A stretch of 8,486 bases of DNA from an uncultured Bacteroidales bacterium (GTDB taxonomy: Bacteria; Bacteroidota; Bacteroidia; Bacteroidales; Paludibacteraceae): assembly GCA_937892015.1 (NCBI GenBank), contig CALAUY010000009.1, positions 1 through 8,486 of the forward strand. Reading direction: 5' to 3'. Both the position numbers and the translations under genes were made by a program. Positions 6,701 through 8,486 of the stretch are shown piece after piece. Below the pieces are notes generated by a model, which saw nothing but the letters and a program-made list of their open reading frames with translations, had not been told where the DNA came from and searched no databases. Within the stretch, counting starts at the first letter, position 1; the number at the start of each line of letters is the position of its first letter.

Positions 6701-6768
6701 GTTTTTTTCATTTTTTTGTCCAAAATCGTATAAAATAGCAACTTTTTCTGCAAAAAAGTACACAAATA

Positions 6769-6800
6769 TTTGCATAATTCAAAAAAAAGTTGTAATTTTG
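6769..6800 (+). promoter_or_regulatory. tRNA-Ala promoter
   Basis: TTTG (6769-6772), a 20-nt spacer and TAATTTTG (6793-6800) form a full match to the Bacteroidota -33/-7 consensus. The -33 box is the right half of a perfect 10-bp palindrome CAAATATTTG (6763-6772). The predicted start near 6805 gives a leader of about 64 nt before the tRNA. It may also transcribe the GH43 gene downstream. Confidence 0.75.
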
Positions 6801-6832
6801 CAGTCGCTTTCGTTGATACCACCCGCTGAAAA

Positions 6833-6867
6833 GACGTTTTGGCGATTGTTGCACCTAAACCAACGTC
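6833..6867 (+). other. stem-loop in the tRNA leader, abutting the tRNA 5' end
   Basis: GACGTT..GG (6833-6838 and 6841-6842) can pair with CCAACGTC (6860-6867) as an 8-bp stem with a two-T bulge and a 17-nt loop. The stem ends 2 nt before the mature tRNA 5' end at 6869. It could present the RNase P cleavage site or isolate the leader from tRNA folding. The prediction is by eye. Confidence 0.35.
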
Positions 6868-6868
6868 C

Positions 6869-6941
6869 GGGGCATTAGCTCATCTGGTAGAGCGTAACGT
6901 TCGCAATGTTAAGGTAAGGGGTTCGAGTCCCCTATGCTCCA
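6869..6941 (+). tRNA. tRNA-Ala (anticodon CGC)
   Basis: The 73-nt sequence folds as a complete cloverleaf. The acceptor stem is GGGGCAT (6869-6875) with ATGCTCC (6934-6940), and the discriminator is A6941. The D stem is GCTC/GAGC (6878-6881, 6890-6893). The anticodon stem TAACG/TGTTA (6895-6899, 6907-6911) holds loop TTCGCAA with anticodon CGC at 6902-6904. The T arm AGGGG-TTCGAGT-CCCCT spans 6917-6933. The third acceptor pair is G-U (G6871 with T6938), the universal alanine identity element, which confirms the anticodon reading. CCA is not encoded (ACA follows). It would decode GCG, a codon also readable by a UGC-anticodon isoacceptor. It sits 63 nt after a consensus promoter and 21 nt before the GH43 start codon. 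Confidence 0.95.
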
Positions 6942-6962
6942 CAACCACTCATTTTGTGTCTC

Positions 6963-8453
6963 ATGAAGAACTATCTGCTTTTGGCTCTCTTGACAATCAG
7001 TCCCTTGTACATGCGAGCCGCATCTATCGATTACACCAACCCCCTTCTTCCTTACGACTACTCCGACCCCGATGTATGCCGCGTGGGCGACACCTACCTC
7101 ATGACATCGTCGTCGTTCAGCAACGTGCCAGGACTACAGATACTCGTTTCTAAAGACCTGATACACTGGCAGTTAGCAGATGCGGCCATCCGATACGTGC
7201 TGCCCGGATACGAGCAGGGCGACCCCGTACTCGGCAACTTCGTCTGGGCACCCTCTATACGCGAACATAACGGCATTCTCTATATCTTTTACGGTGACCC
7301 CGACCGCGGCATTTATTGTTTGCGTGCCGACATCTCCGACGGACTGCGTTTCCCGCTCAGATGGGAGCAACCCGTGCTGGTTATCCCTGCTAAAGGGTTC
7401 ATTGACCCGTGTCCCCTCTGGGACGACGACGGGCGTGTATGGCTCTGTCACGGCGTGGCCGGCAGTCGATACGGGCTCAAGAGCGTGCTCATGATGGCCG
7501 AACTGAGTGAGGATGCCCTCAGCGTCAAGACCCCCAGTCGCATCATCTTCGACGGGCACGGCGACCATCCCACGTGCGAAGGACCCAAAATGTTCAAACG
7601 CAACGGGTACTACTATATCTTGCATCCTGCCGGAGGTGTCGCCACCGGCTGGCAAGTGGCGCAGCGAAGCAAAGAGATATACGGGCCATACGAACTACGT
7701 GTCACGCTCGCTCAAGGCCGGACATCCGTCAACGGCCCCCATCAAGGCGCATGGGTAGAGACTCCCGACGGACAGAGTTGGTTCTTCCATTTCCAAGATG
7801 TCGGCACGGCAGGACGTATCGTCCATCTGCAACCCATGCGCTGGGTCGATGACTGGCCAGTGATGGGCAACAACGGCGAACCTGTAGCCACCTACGGCCA
7901 TCCCAAGAAAAACAACAAGCCCTGGGCACATTTCGCACATCGCGATGAGTTCGACTCCACCACTCTCAGTCTCGATTGGCAGTTTGCAGGCGGACGAATA
8001 GAACCACGGTGGTTCTTCTGCGATGCAGTTAATAGTCTTCTCCGACTCTTTAGCGCCCCGCGCAACGATGAGATGATGCCTAACATGCTCCTACAGAAGA
8101 TTCCCGCTGTGGCTTTCACCGCCACCGCCCGCGTACGTTTTCAGCCCAATCAGCACAAGAAAATGCAGGGCGCGGAACAGGCCGGCATGATTGTTTTCGG
8201 ACGTAAGAGTTTCATCGTAGAAGCACCCGCTGACGGTGAGTGGTGTTATCTCAGACTGAAGATGTCGGCAACGCAACAAGGACAGTTCTACACGAGCCGT
8301 GACGGTAAGCACTGGACATCCTCCGGCGAACCTTTTCAGGCTGTCGAGGGCTATTGGACCGGCGCACAAGTCGGACTCTTCTGCACACGTGACAACCGAC
8401 AATTCAACGATGCCGGTTGGCTCGATATCGACTGGTTCGAACTCGCCTTATAG
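6963..8453 (+). CDS. secreted GH43-family glycoside hydrolase (probable alpha-L-arabinofuranosidase/beta-xylosidase) with C-terminal ConA-like domain
   Basis: This 496-residue exported inverting glycosidase probably removes arabinose or xylose from pectic or xylan side chains. Residues 1-19 are a signal peptide (MKNYLLLALLTISPLYMRA), without a lipobox. The five-blade beta-propeller spans about 22-310. The GH43 catalytic triad is in place: base Asp35 in YSDPDV, pKa modulator Asp148 in GFIDPCPLW, and acid Glu206 in TCEGPKM. A C-terminal concanavalin-A-like module (beta-xylosidase C-terminal/DUF1349 type) begins at RDEFDSTTLSLDWQF (327-341) and runs to the end. The architecture recalls GH43 subfamilies such as 12, but assignment by eye is tentative. 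An in-frame TTG at 6954 would add three residues; the ATG at 6963 is preferred. There is no Shine-Dalgarno. It lies 21 nt after tRNA-Ala. TCATTTTG (6949-6956) is one base off the -7 consensus but lacks a -33 box, so read-through from the tRNA promoter is plausible. Confidence 0.92.
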   Translation: MKNYLLLALLTISPLYMRAASIDYTNPLLPYDYSDPDVCRVGDTYLMTSSSFSNVPGLQILVSKDLIHWQLADAAIRYVLPGYEQGDPVLGNFVWAPSIREHNGILYIFYGDPDRGIYCLRADISDGLRFPLRWEQPVLVIPAKGFIDPCPLWDDDGRVWLCHGVAGSRYGLKSVLMMAELSEDALSVKTPSRIIFDGHGDHPTCEGPKMFKRNGYYYILHPAGGVATGWQVAQRSKEIYGPYELRVTLAQGRTSVNGPHQGAWVETPDGQSWFFHFQDVGTAGRIVHLQPMRWVDDWPVMGNNGEPVATYGHPKKNNKPWAHFAHRDEFDSTTLSLDWQFAGGRIEPRWFFCDAVNSLLRLFSAPRNDEMMPNMLLQKIPAVAFTATARVRFQPNQHKKMQGAEQAGMIVFGRKSFIVEAPADGEWCYLRLKMSATQQGQFYTSRDGKHWTSSGEPFQAVEGYWTGAQVGLFCTRDNRQFNDAGWLDIDWFELAL

Positions 8454-8486
8454 TACCATTCGCCACTGATTCCTCCTGCTTCCATC

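Larger units (their letters stand above)
6664..6805. repeat. exact 16-bp inverted repeat at two back-to-back promoters
   Basis: GACTGCAAAATTACAA at 6664-6679 is the exact reverse complement of 6790-6805. Each arm contains a -7 box (TAATTTTG) plus the presumed transcription start region GCAGTC, so the two outward promoters share the same core. The arms are separated by 110 nt of very AT-rich DNA. Part of the identity follows from both being consensus promoters; the extension into GCAGTC is additional. Confidence 0.7.

Noticed and set aside
6922..6944. tRNA 3' end as an integration (att) site
   Set aside because: I see no second copy of the tRNA 3' end in the window and no integrase or excisionase gene.
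6954..6962. TTG at 6954 as start of GH43
   Set aside because: The ATG three codons later starts a normal signal peptide (MKNYLLL). TTG starts are rare in these bacteria.
1..8486. CRISPR array, insertion sequence, phage or defence genes
   Set aside because: No regularly spaced repeats, transposase, integrase, capsid or toxin-like protein could be recognised on either strand.

Overview
The window looks like chromosomal DNA of a gut- or rumen-type member of the Bacteroidota, probably Prevotella-like. Several promoters match the Bacteroidota primary-sigma pattern (TTTG at -33, a 20-nt spacer, TAnnTTTG at -7). Most genes lack a Shine-Dalgarno sequence and start after A-rich stretches. The gene content (LacI regulator, uronate catabolism, PCMD-domain protein, CE1 esterase, GH43) is typical of plant-polysaccharide degraders in this phylum. 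The genus is an inference.

Left part (1-3345) is a hexuronate module. A truncated 2-keto-3-deoxygluconate (KDG) kinase gene, kdgK, leaves the window to the left on the minus strand. A 194-nt control region separates it from a divergent LacI-family regulator gene, which is followed 47 nt later by altronate dehydratase, uxaA. UxaA makes KDG from altronate and KdgK phosphorylates KDG, so the two enzymes catalyse consecutive steps of galacturonate (pectin) catabolism. The LacI protein is the obvious candidate local regulator. Repeated GCACACAA / TTGTGC-type motifs near both promoters and just before uxaA are candidate operator elements.

Middle part (3366-6636, minus strand) is a tightly coupled three-gene operon. 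In transcription order it encodes a cytosolic GT4-family glycosyltransferase, a secreted PCMD-domain protein and a secreted CE1-type esterase with an N-terminal E-set (CBM48-like) domain. The genes overlap by 4 nt (ATGA) and 1 nt (TGATG), so translational coupling is likely. A consensus promoter and a good Shine-Dalgarno precede the first gene. The operon meets uxaA tail to tail with 20 nt between stop codons.

Right part (6637-8486): a 232-nt AT-rich intergenic region holds two back-to-back promoters that share an exact 16-bp inverted repeat. One drives the operon leftward and the other drives a tRNA-Ala(CGC) gene rightward. A GH43 family glycoside hydrolase (probable arabinofuranosidase/xylosidase with a C-terminal concanavalin-A-like domain) begins only 21 nt after the tRNA, with no clear promoter or terminator between them. 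The last 33 nt (8454-8486) show no feature.

I see no CRISPR array, insertion sequence, phage gene or defence system. Most of the window is ordinary accessory carbohydrate metabolism. The least familiar element is the GT4-PCMD-CE1 operon, and the most unusual layouts are the tRNA-GH43 junction and the apparently leaderless lacI-type gene.
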